The translations under genes and the position numbers were made by a program. Of a DNA stretch of 5,466 nt, positions 1 to 5,466 are shown piece by piece. Under the pieces are notes generated by a model. It saw nothing but the letters and a program-made list of their open reading frames with translations, had not been told where the DNA came from and did no database searches. This DNA comes from Luminiphilus sp. (GTDB lineage: Bacteria; Pseudomonadota; Gammaproteobacteria; Pseudomonadales; Halieaceae): NCBI GenBank assembly GCA_022425845.1, contig JAKMEU010000224.1, positions 1 through 5,466 of the forward strand, in the 5' to 3' direction. Positions within the stretch are counted from its first letter, which is position 1, and each line of letters starts with the position of its first letter.

Positions 1-1268
1 TCAGAGGGTAGGGCGCCACCGAGCCCCTGAATGTCGCTATCGACACGATTGAAGATCCAGTCGCCCAACAGGTTAATCAGTCCACTGGCCTCGGCCAGCG
101 GTGCAAATACGGCGGGGGAAATGGCCCCCAGCTCTGGGTGCGTCCAGCGAACCAGGGCCTCGACACCACAAATACGCCGGCTCACCGAATCAATTTGTGG
201 CTGATAGGCCATGAACAGCTGATCCGGGCTTTCAAGGGCTCCGCGCAGATCAGCTTCCAGGCGCAGTTTTCGGTCCGCGTCGTCGGCCAGGCTGTTGTCG
301 TACAACCGATAGCGATTTCTTCCGGTTGCTTTAGCGGCGCCCAGCGCAATGTTTGCGCGTCGCAACAGCGATTCTGGATCCAGGCCATGTTCGGGTGCCA
401 CGGCAATACCCACACTGGCAGACAGCACCAGGTGGTTGTCGCTGAAGATCAGCGGAGCACTCAATGTCTCCAGCGCCAGCTCGGCAATTTTTTCAAGCTC
501 GGCATGATCCAATACGTTGCGCACAATGACATTAAATTCGTCGCCGCCCGGCCGCGTCAGGTCTATTGTTAAATCCCGCAGGCCGGCGCGGTCGATATCC
601 TCATGAGGGTCCGGTCCGGCGGGCGCAAAGGCCGCAAGCCGCTCCTCGAGTCGCGCAGCGACCACGCGCAGCAGACTGTCGCTCAGCGCTTCACCCAGTG
701 GATCATGAATTCTCTTGAAATGATCGAGGTCAACCATAAGCAAACCGACGCTGCGGTTGTGCGTGCTGGCCTCAATCAGGCTGGTCTGGAGTTGGTCGGT
801 AAAGCTCTTTTTATTGGGCAGCGCGGTCAGCGGATCAAAATAGGCCAGGGTGCGCAGTTGTGCCTGCTGCGACTTGAGTGACGAAAATGCTGAGGCAGCG
901 CGCAGCATGTATTTCACGTCCCGCGATAGCAGGGGCCAGTTGATGGGTTTGGTTTTGTACTGCGTCGCGCCCACCTCAAAACCCCGGTCAATGGAGGCGC
1001 TGTCGTTGGCTCCGGTTGCTATGAGGATTGGTATGTCCCGTCCCGAGGGGGTGCTACGTATCGCTTCGCACACTTCGAAACCGTTCATTTTGGGCATGTC
1101 GACGTCGAGGAAAATAAAATCGGGCGCTTCGGCGTTGAAGATGCCCAAGGCTTCCTCGCCATCTTCGGCTTCAATCACCTCAAGTCCGGTCGCTTCCAGG
1201 CACTCCCTGGCCAGAAGTCGCACTGTAGGATCATCATCGCAGACGAGGATCTTTGTACCTTCCTGCAT
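1..1268 (-). CDS. REC-GGDEF-EAL response regulator (c-di-GMP turnover), 3' end cut by the window
   Basis: Cytoplasmic two-component response regulator predicted to control cyclic-di-GMP. Reading from the ATG at 1268 gives 422 open codons before the left edge. REC domain, about residues 5-125: acidic DDD at 11-13, phospho-acceptor Asp55 in FLDVDMP, Thr85 and Lys107 in KTKP, all intact. GGDEF domain, about 140-325: the signature GGDEF is intact at 241-245, but it is preceded by RP rather than RL and by roughly 20 extra residues. The guanine-contacting Asn of the usual FKxIND motif is His188, and I see no RxxD inhibitory site at its usual place. EAL domain begins near 335: YQPQID at 355-360 and EAL at 370-372 are present, and the catalytic remainder lies outside the window. 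An in-frame TGA lies ten codons upstream, so the ATG at 1268 is the likely start although no Shine-Dalgarno is obvious. Net activity (cyclase, phosphodiesterase or both) cannot be decided here. The gene is divergent from nadA. Confidence 0.93.
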   Translation of the reverse strand, partial: MQEGTKILVCDDDPTVRLLARECLEATGLEVIEAEDGEEALGIFNAEAPDFIFLDVDMPKMNGFEVCEAIRSTPSGRDIPILIATGANDSASIDRGFEVGATQYKTKPINWPLLSRDVKYMLRAASAFSSLKSQQAQLRTLAYFDPLTALPNKKSFTDQLQTSLIEASTHNRSVGLLMVDLDHFKRIHDPLGEALSDSLLRVVAARLEERLAAFAPAGPDPHEDIDRAGLRDLTIDLTRPGGDEFNVIVRNVLDHAELEKIAELALETLSAPLIFSDNHLVLSASVGIAVAPEHGLDPESLLRRANIALGAAKATGRNRYRLYDNSLADDADRKLRLEADLRGALESPDQLFMAYQPQIDSVSRRICGVEALVRWTHPELGAISPAVFAPLAEASGLINLLGDWIFNRVDSDIQGLGGALPS

Positions 1269-1418
1269 CGTCGGTATTGCAGAGGTCTCGGTAGTCAAGG
1301 GACTCTCTTGGGCTCGCTATCTGATGGCGAAATAGTAGCATCCTTAACGTTGTAGACCACTGCATACAGCAACAGTTGTGCTAACCTTTCCGGATCTTGT
1401 TTCCCCGATTAACCCTCG
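1269..1418. other. divergent intergenic region between the response-regulator gene and nadA
   Basis: This 150-base gap must hold the 5' signals of both flanking genes, because they are transcribed away from each other. I searched both strands for sigma-70 pairs and found none good enough to call. The best fragment is a TACTAT hexamer on the minus strand (1332-1337), with no acceptable -35 partner. Neither start codon has a strong Shine-Dalgarno. A 9-base odd-centred palindrome, CAACAGTTG, lies at 1370-1378 and could be chance. Confidence 0.5.
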
Positions 1419-2492
1419 ATGTCCATTGCCGAAGCAAAGCTCATAAAAATCCGTGAGCAGGTTCAGGAACACCTGAGCCTGGCGGAGCGGTCCATGATGT
1501 CCCCGAACCGAAAGGCAGAGCTTGAGGCTTTGATCAGGGAGCGGTTGGTAGCTGAGAACGCCGTGATTGTGGCGCACTACTACACGGCGCCTGAGATACA
1601 GGCCCTCGCAGAGGCTACGGGCGGATGCGTATCCGATTCCCTCGAGATGGCTCGCTTTGGTCGTGATCATCCGGCAGATACCCTGATTGTCGCTGGCGTC
1701 AGGTTCATGGGTGAGACCGCGAAGATTCTTACGCCGGGTAAACGGGTGTTGATGCCCGACCTGGAGGCAACCTGTTCGCTGGACCTCGGTTGTCCGGCAG
1801 ATGAGTTCTCAAAATTCTGCGATGCGCACCCCGATCGCGACGTGGTGGTTTATGCCAATACATCGGCCGCGGTTAAAGCCCGTGCCGACTGGGTGGTTAC
1901 CTCGAGCATTGCCCTCGATGTCGCAGAGCACCTCGCTGCCGAGGATCGTAAAATTATCTGGGCACCGGATCGGCACCTCGGTGACTATGTCCGGCGCACC
2001 ACGGGTGCAGATATTTTAATGTGGGACGGTGCCTGCATCGTCCATGAAGAGTTCAAGGCACGGGGAATCGCAGATCTAAAGCAGGTCCACCCCGATGCGG
2101 CTGTCCTGGTTCATCCCGAGTCGCCGGAACCGGTTATAGCGCTGGCAGATCGAGTGGGTTCGACCACCCAGATCATCAACGCGGCGCGGGAGATGCCCCA
2201 GGACACGTTTATCGTGGCAACGGACCAGGGTATTTTTTTCAAGCTTCAGCAGGCCGCACCCCATAAGCATTTTCTAATAGCCCCCACGGCAGGCGAGGGC
2301 GCGACCTGTCGCAGCTGTGCCAACTGCCCCTGGATGGCCATGAATGATCTCGAGCGGTTGGCCAATGTATTTGACGCGCAGGGCAACGAGATTTCAATCG
2401 ATCCTGAATTAGGGCGAGCCGCCATGCGTCCGCTTGAAAGAATGCTTAATTTTGCGGCTGACTTACAGACAGGTGTTGTTGGCCGGGCGTGA
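1419..2492 (+). CDS. nadA: quinolinate synthase NadA
   Basis: Condenses iminoaspartate (from NadB) with dihydroxyacetone phosphate to give quinolinate, the second step of de novo NAD synthesis in the cytoplasm. The 357-residue protein is close to E. coli NadA over its whole length. It has the AHYYT segment at 52-56, GGCVSDSLEMARFG at 68-81, VAGVRFMGETAKIL at 91-104, NTSAAVKARADWVVTSS at 147-163 and the PTAGEGA stretch at 289-295. The three [4Fe-4S] ligands align with E. coli Cys113, Cys200 and Cys297 as Cys119, Cys206 and Cys303, the last being the third Cys of CRSCANC. Start: ATG 1419 is the first possible, since an in-frame TAA lies at 1410-1412. It has no visible Shine-Dalgarno, whereas in-frame ATG 1494 has GGAG six bases upstream. 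The longer form matches the N-terminal length I recall for Pseudomonas NadA, so it is preferred. nadB and nadC are not in the window. The gene converges on the M48 protease gene with 7 bases between stops. Confidence 0.98.
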   Translation: MSIAEAKLIKIREQVQEHLSLAERSMMSPNRKAELEALIRERLVAENAVIVAHYYTAPEIQALAEATGGCVSDSLEMARFGRDHPADTLIVAGVRFMGETAKILTPGKRVLMPDLEATCSLDLGCPADEFSKFCDAHPDRDVVVYANTSAAVKARADWVVTSSIALDVAEHLAAEDRKIIWAPDRHLGDYVRRTTGADILMWDGACIVHEEFKARGIADLKQVHPDAAVLVHPESPEPVIALADRVGSTTQIINAAREMPQDTFIVATDQGIFFKLQQAAPHKHFLIAPTAGEGATCRSCANCPWMAMNDLERLANVFDAQGNEISIDPELGRAAMRPLERMLNFAADLQTGVVGRA

Positions 2493-2499
2493 GTCGCTG

Positions 2500-3990
2500 C
2501 TAGCCCTTGTCCAGGGCGCTGCGCATTTCCATAATCTGCCCGATTCGGTCATTGATCTGTGCCGATACGGTGAAGTCATCACCCACAAGCTGTAAGGCAT
2601 ACACCAGTTGGCGTTGTGCTGCGTCGAGGTTACCCACCAGAATGAAGTACTCCGCGCGGGATTGGTGCAGGCCAATGATGTTGCCACTCAAACCCTGAAC
2701 CTCAGCCAGCAGATACCATAGCCCCGGGTCGTTGGGCTTAATCCTGGACTGGTCAATCAGGATTTCCTCGGCGCGATGGGACTGCCCTCCCTGTTGCAAG
2801 GCATGGGCGTAGGCCATGGTCAGTGGATGGTTGCCGGGCGAAAGTCGAAGGCGCGCCTGTAGCCTCTCGGCCGCCAGCTCGGGCTGCCCTTTTACCAGTG
2901 CAATCTCTGCGTCCGCGAGAATATATTCGATGCGTTGTTCACGCTCAGACCAGATGTCATCAAGCGCAAGCGCGGCCTCCTCCGGTCGCCCTGCCTTGGT
3001 CAGCGCGATTGCAAGGCCATAGGTGGCGGCCTCCCGTGATCGCGGCTTGCCCTCCAGCGGACCTTTAAATTGCGCAACGGCTTCTTCGGGGGTGTCGGCG
3101 AGTGACACCGCTACGCGTGCCCGCATGAGTTGGTAGTCGAGACTGACAGGGCGAATGCGTTTTGGATACTGCCGCGCTCGGTTCCGCGTATCGGCAATGC
3201 GCTTTTCCGACAGTGGGTGGGTGCGGAGGAACTCCGGTATTCGATTGGAACTGCTGTATCGGGTGGCCGCGAGCATGCGCTCAAACATGGCAGGCGCCGC
3301 ATAGGGATCCATACCCGCATCGTAAAGGATGCGCAGACCCACTCTGTCGGCCTCGGCTTCATTGGCGCGGCGGTAGCGCAGTTGCTCGTCCTGAAGCGCA
3401 GCCTGGGTGGCTGTCATGGCGGCCAAGCCTGCGTCGGTACCTGCGGTGGCAGCCAGCAAAATACCGGCCAGCAGCCCGGCAATATTGATAGTCGACTGGC
3501 TCTGGGCCAGTTCCACACCCCGGGAAAAATGCCGCTGGCTCAGGTGTGCAATCTCGTGGGCCATCACCGTGGCAAATTCATCCTCGGTCTGTGCATAGGC
3601 GAACAGGCCGGTGTGAACTCCAATGACCCCGCCGGGAACCGCAAATGCGTTGATGGTGGGATTGTCTACAATCACAAACTCAAGGCGCCTATCCTGAAGC
3701 TCGCTAAAGGTCACCAGTTCAAAGACCAGTGACTCCAGGTAGCTGTGCAACAGCGGATCGTTCAGTGTGGGGGCCTGACGTCTGAAGGCTTTCAACCACC
3801 ATTGGCCCAGGTTGTACTCGTAATCGGCGGAGAACAAGCTGGTGCTCGACTCGCCGAGGTTGGGTATTTTTAAGCCTTCGGTGGATGCGGTGCCCGACAA
3901 CGGCAGCAGCAGAAAAATGGTCAGCAGGCCATTACGCACAATGGCGCGCCCTGTGGAGCACTTCGATCTGATGATGGGCAAGCAAAACAT
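2500..3990 (-). CDS. bepA: BepA-family periplasmic M48 metalloprotease with C-terminal TPR repeats
   Basis: Zinc metalloprotease/chaperone of the BepA (YfgC) type, which in E. coli promotes LptD maturation and degrades stalled outer-membrane proteins at the BAM complex. The 496 residues compare with 487 for E. coli BepA. An N-terminal signal peptide has its hydrophobic core at about 22-31 and probable cleavage near 35-36. The peptidase domain covers about 50-275: NAFAVPGG at 114-121, zinc-binding HEIAH at 145-149, and third ligand Glu211 in NEAEAD, aligned by hand to E. coli Glu201. THPL at 257-260 carries His258, matching the autoinhibitory His246 of BepA. A helical hydrophobic segment lies at 170-192. 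TPR-like helix pairs fill about 285-470, for example PEEAALALDDI (336-346) and PELAAERLQARL (370-381). Start is uncertain: ATG 3990 gives an unusually long n-region, and GTG 3939 would give a compact signal peptide and 479 residues. It is divergent from tusA and convergent with nadA. Confidence 0.95.
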   Translation of the reverse strand: MFCLPIIRSKCSTGRAIVRNGLLTIFLLLPLSGTASTEGLKIPNLGESSTSLFSADYEYNLGQWWLKAFRRQAPTLNDPLLHSYLESLVFELVTFSELQDRRLEFVIVDNPTINAFAVPGGVIGVHTGLFAYAQTEDEFATVMAHEIAHLSQRHFSRGVELAQSQSTINIAGLLAGILLAATAGTDAGLAAMTATQAALQDEQLRYRRANEAEADRVGLRILYDAGMDPYAAPAMFERMLAATRYSSSNRIPEFLRTHPLSEKRIADTRNRARQYPKRIRPVSLDYQLMRARVAVSLADTPEEAVAQFKGPLEGKPRSREAATYGLAIALTKAGRPEEAALALDDIWSEREQRIEYILADAEIALVKGQPELAAERLQARLRLSPGNHPLTMAYAHALQQGGQSHRAEEILIDQSRIKPNDPGLWYLLAEVQGLSGNIIGLHQSRAEYFILVGNLDAAQRQLVYALQLVGDDFTVSAQINDRIGQIMEMRSALDKG

Positions 3991-4042
3991 CGGCGCACTC
4001 TATCGCAAGTCCATCTTCTTTGGTTGTCTTGTCCATTAAGAG

Positions 4043-4074
4043 TTCACAGGAAGATGGCCCGGAGCGGTTATACT
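4043..4074 (+). promoter_or_regulatory. candidate sigma-70 promoter for tusA-perM
   Basis: A -10 hexamer TATACT at 4069-4074 matches the consensus at five of six positions. A -35-like TTCACA at 4043-4048 also matches five of six, but the 20-base spacer is longer than the preferred 16-18, so the -35 assignment is weak. Transcription would begin near 4081, leaving a leader of about 25 bases before the ATG at 4107. This is inference from sequence only. Confidence 0.45.
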
Positions 4075-4094
4075 CTGATCCCAGAATGTCGTTT

Positions 4095-4100
4095 GGCGGA
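4095..4100 (+). promoter_or_regulatory. Shine-Dalgarno that decides the tusA start
   Basis: GGCGGA lies six bases before ATG 4107. The two earlier in-frame ATGs (4020 and 4086) lack a comparable site. ATG 4086 would also lie only about five bases from the predicted transcription start. The site therefore favours the 76-residue product. Confidence 0.6.
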
Positions 4101-4106
4101 ATACCA

Positions 4107-4337
4107 ATGTCCGATAAGCATATCGATGCCCGGGGGCAAAAATGCCCCATGCCGCTGCTCATGGCCAAACGGGGTCTCCGGGATATGCCGCCCGGGGGTG
4201 TGCTGGAATTATTGGCGACTGATCCCGGTTCCACGCGTGATTTCCAGTCATTGCAACGGTTGGCGGGACATTCGGTGGAATCAATCACCCTGTCGGACGG
4301 CAGTTTTAGACACCTGATTACCAAGGCCGCATCGTGA
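4107..4337 (+). CDS. TusA-family sulfurtransferase / sulfur carrier
   Basis: Small cytoplasmic sulfur-carrier protein of the TusA/SirA/YhhP fold, 76 residues against 81 for E. coli TusA. Family marks are the N-terminal DARGQKCPMP at 8-17 with the persulfide-accepting Cys13 in the CPxP motif, the ATDPGSTRDF block at 37-46, GH at 54-55 and the C-terminal FRHLITK at 67-73. Family members pass sulfur from a cysteine desulfurase to tRNA 2-thiolation, molybdenum-cofactor or other pathways. Which of these applies here cannot be read from the window, since no tusBCDE or mo-cofactor gene is present. The position beside perM and the BepA-type gene matches P. aeruginosa PA1006, which has been linked to molybdenum homeostasis and nitrate use (recalled knowledge). 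I leave the symbol blank because genomes with several TusA paralogues are common. Its TGA overlaps the perM GTG by four bases. The start was chosen by Shine-Dalgarno and family length. Confidence 0.92.
   Translation: MSDKHIDARGQKCPMPLLMAKRGLRDMPPGGVLELLATDPGSTRDFQSLQRLAGHSVESITLSDGSFRHLITKAAS
4323..4326 (+). promoter_or_regulatory. Shine-Dalgarno for perM inside tusA
   Basis: AAGG lies within the last codons of tusA, seven bases before the GTG at 4334. It supports that GTG as the perM start and suggests coupled translation of the two genes. Confidence 0.5.
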
Positions 4338-5353
4338 TCGATATCTTCAGAAAATGGTATGACCGTTACCTGAGTGAGGAGGAATCAGTACTCTTGCTGG
4401 TGCTGCTCTTATCCGGGCTGTTGTTGCTCGCGACTGTGGGCGACATCCTGACCCCCATTTTCGTTGCCATTATTCTCGCTTACCTGATGCAGGGCGTGAC
4501 CAATCAATTGTTCAGGTGGGGTGTCTCGACCCGAATTGGTGTGTGGATTTCCACCCTGATGTTCACCAGTGCATTTTTTGCGTTTGTGCTGGGATTGCTG
4601 CCGCTGGTGTGGCGGCAGTTGGTGAGTCTGGCCCGAGAGGCCCCGGCCATGGTCGATCGCGGGCGAACCGAACTAATGGTTCTGCCTGAGCGGTACCCGG
4701 CCCTGATCACCCAGGAGCAGATCGACCTCGCCATGAACAGTGTTCAGGGCGATATGGCCCAGTGGGGGCAATTACTGGTGGCCAAGGGGTTTAGCAGTAT
4801 TCCCGGCCTGCTGGCCGTGATGGTTTACATGATACTGATACCCCTGATGGTGTTCTTCTTCCTGAAGGATCGCGAGCAAATTTTGGCCTGGGCGGGGGCG
4901 TTCCTGCCGGAAAAGCGTCCGCTGCTCACCCAAATCTGGAACGAAATGAATCAGCAGTTCGCCAATTACGTGCGTGGCAAGGTGATAGAAATCATCATTG
5001 TCGGGGGCGTCAGCTACGCCAGTTTTGCGTTCTTTGGCCTCAACTATGCGGCGTTGCTGGGTCTTTTGGTCGGTCTGTCTGTGATCATTCCCTACATCGG
5101 AGCGACGCTGGTTACCATCCCCGTAATGGCCGTTGCCTTCTTCCAGTGGGGCATTGGGCCGAGCTTTTACTGGGTAGTGGGCGCTTACACACTCTTTCAG
5201 GTTCTCGATGGAAACGTACTGGTACCGCTGTTATTCAGTGAGGCCGTTAACCTGCATCCCGTTGCCATTATCATTGCTGTCCTGTTTTTCGGGGGCATCT
5301 GGGGCGTCTGGGGGGTATTTTTTGCCATCCCGCTGGCCACCCTGGTGAGTGCG
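4334..5353 (+). CDS. perM: PerM / AI-2E transporter-family membrane protein, 3' end lost at the contig edge
   Basis: Inner-membrane protein of the AI-2E exporter (UPF0118, PerM/TqsA) family; substrate unknown for the PerM branch. The first 340 codons look genuine, against 353 residues in E. coli PerM, so only about 10-20 residues are missing. Hydrophobic segments lie at roughly 19-37, 38-54, 69-92, 157-177, 217-236, 238-262, 277-296 and 308-337. A soluble loop fills 93-156. Conserved family strings are IPLMVFFFLKDRE at 169-181, NYVRGK at 211-216, IPYIGA at 252-257, FSEAVNLHP at 301-309 and GVFFAIPLATL at 327-337. The start is GTG 4334, four bases inside the tusA stop, with AAGG seven bases upstream; the next in-frame ATG would remove the first membrane segment. 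The frame stays open after 5353, but those codons (RVASGMAKR, then poly-Gly) come from a fold-back and poly-G artefact and are not protein. Confidence 0.94.
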
Positions 5354-5378
5354 AGGGTGGCCAGCGGGATGGCAAAAA
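5319..5378. repeat. perfect 25-base inverted repeat at the contig end (probable fold-back artefact)
   Basis: Bases 5319-5343 and 5354-5378 are exact reverse complements around a 10-base loop (5344-5353). The left arm encodes the conserved FAIPLATL end of PerM, and the right arm breaks the family alignment and runs directly into poly-G. The best reading is that the right arm is a snap-back copy of the left arm made in library construction or assembly. It is not a usable terminator, because T residues precede the stem and A residues follow it. Confidence 0.9.

Positions 5379-5466
<88 letters not shown>

Larger units (their letters stand above)
3991..4106. other. divergent intergenic region between bepA and tusA
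   Basis: This gap of about 116 bases separates two genes read outward. On the plus strand it contains the promoter candidate and Shine-Dalgarno listed separately. On the minus strand I see no convincing sigma-70 promoter and no clear Shine-Dalgarno for bepA. An open plus-strand frame extends upstream of tusA to 4020, but it lies upstream of the predicted transcription start and looks fortuitous. Confidence 0.5.

Noticed and set aside
138..1335. Three plus-strand open frames of 92 to 161 codons (138-572, 603-881, 850-1335)
   Set aside because: All lie antisense to the REC-GGDEF-EAL gene, whose motifs are continuous from 1268 to position 1; the antisense translations have no domain features.
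1370..1378. CAACAGTTG palindrome in the nadA upstream gap as an operator
   Set aside because: It is too short and matches no NAD-regulator site I know; it may be chance.
2503..2517. Short hairpin GCCCT-loop-AGGGC near the convergent stops
   Set aside because: The stem is only five base pairs, lies within the last codons of the protease gene and has no T run on either side, so it is not a credible terminator.
3130..3732. 200-codon open frame antisense to the M48 protease gene
   Set aside because: It is fully covered by the well-supported BepA-family gene on the other strand, and its translation shows no recognisable domain; it looks like a codon-bias shadow.
5319..5378. The strong hairpin as a natural transcription terminator or regulatory RNA
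   Set aside because: It lies inside conserved perM codons before the expected stop, has T residues 5' and A residues 3' of the stem (the wrong way round for either strand), and leads into poly-G.

Overview
This is most likely a contig-end fragment of a moderately GC-rich gammaproteobacterial chromosome. The quinolinate synthase resembles those of Escherichia and Pseudomonas. From memory, the order nadA, M48/TPR protease, tusA-like, perM is the same as in Pseudomonas aeruginosa (PA1004-PA1007). An assignment to a marine or Cellvibrionales-like gammaproteobacterium would be a guess.

Layout. Positions 1-1268 (minus) hold the N-terminal 422 codons of a REC-GGDEF-EAL cyclic-di-GMP response regulator, cut by the left edge inside its EAL domain. 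A 150-base divergent gap (1269-1418) leads to nadA (1419-2492, plus), the iron-sulfur quinolinate synthase of NAD biosynthesis. nadA converges, with only 7 bases between stop codons, on a BepA-type periplasmic M48 metalloprotease with C-terminal TPRs (2500-3990, minus). A second divergent gap of about 116 bases carries a plausible promoter for a plus-strand pair: a TusA-family sulfur carrier (4107-4337) and a PerM/AI-2E-family membrane protein that starts at a GTG overlapping the tusA stop (4334 onward).

The right end is not natural sequence. PerM reads normally through codon 340 (position 5353). The next 25 bases are an exact reverse complement of 5319-5343, and then come 88 consecutive G residues to position 5466. 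This looks like a fold-back (snap-back) read followed by two-colour Illumina no-signal G calls, so 5354-5466 should be trimmed.

Together these are conserved housekeeping genes (NAD synthesis, outer-membrane quality control, sulfur relay, a membrane permease) beside a c-di-GMP signalling gene. I see no tRNA or rRNA gene, CRISPR array, insertion sequence or phage gene, and nothing that supports a new defence or mobile system. The best leads are the assembly artefact, the altered substrate-binding signature and insertion in the GGDEF domain, and the translationally coupled tusA-perM pair.
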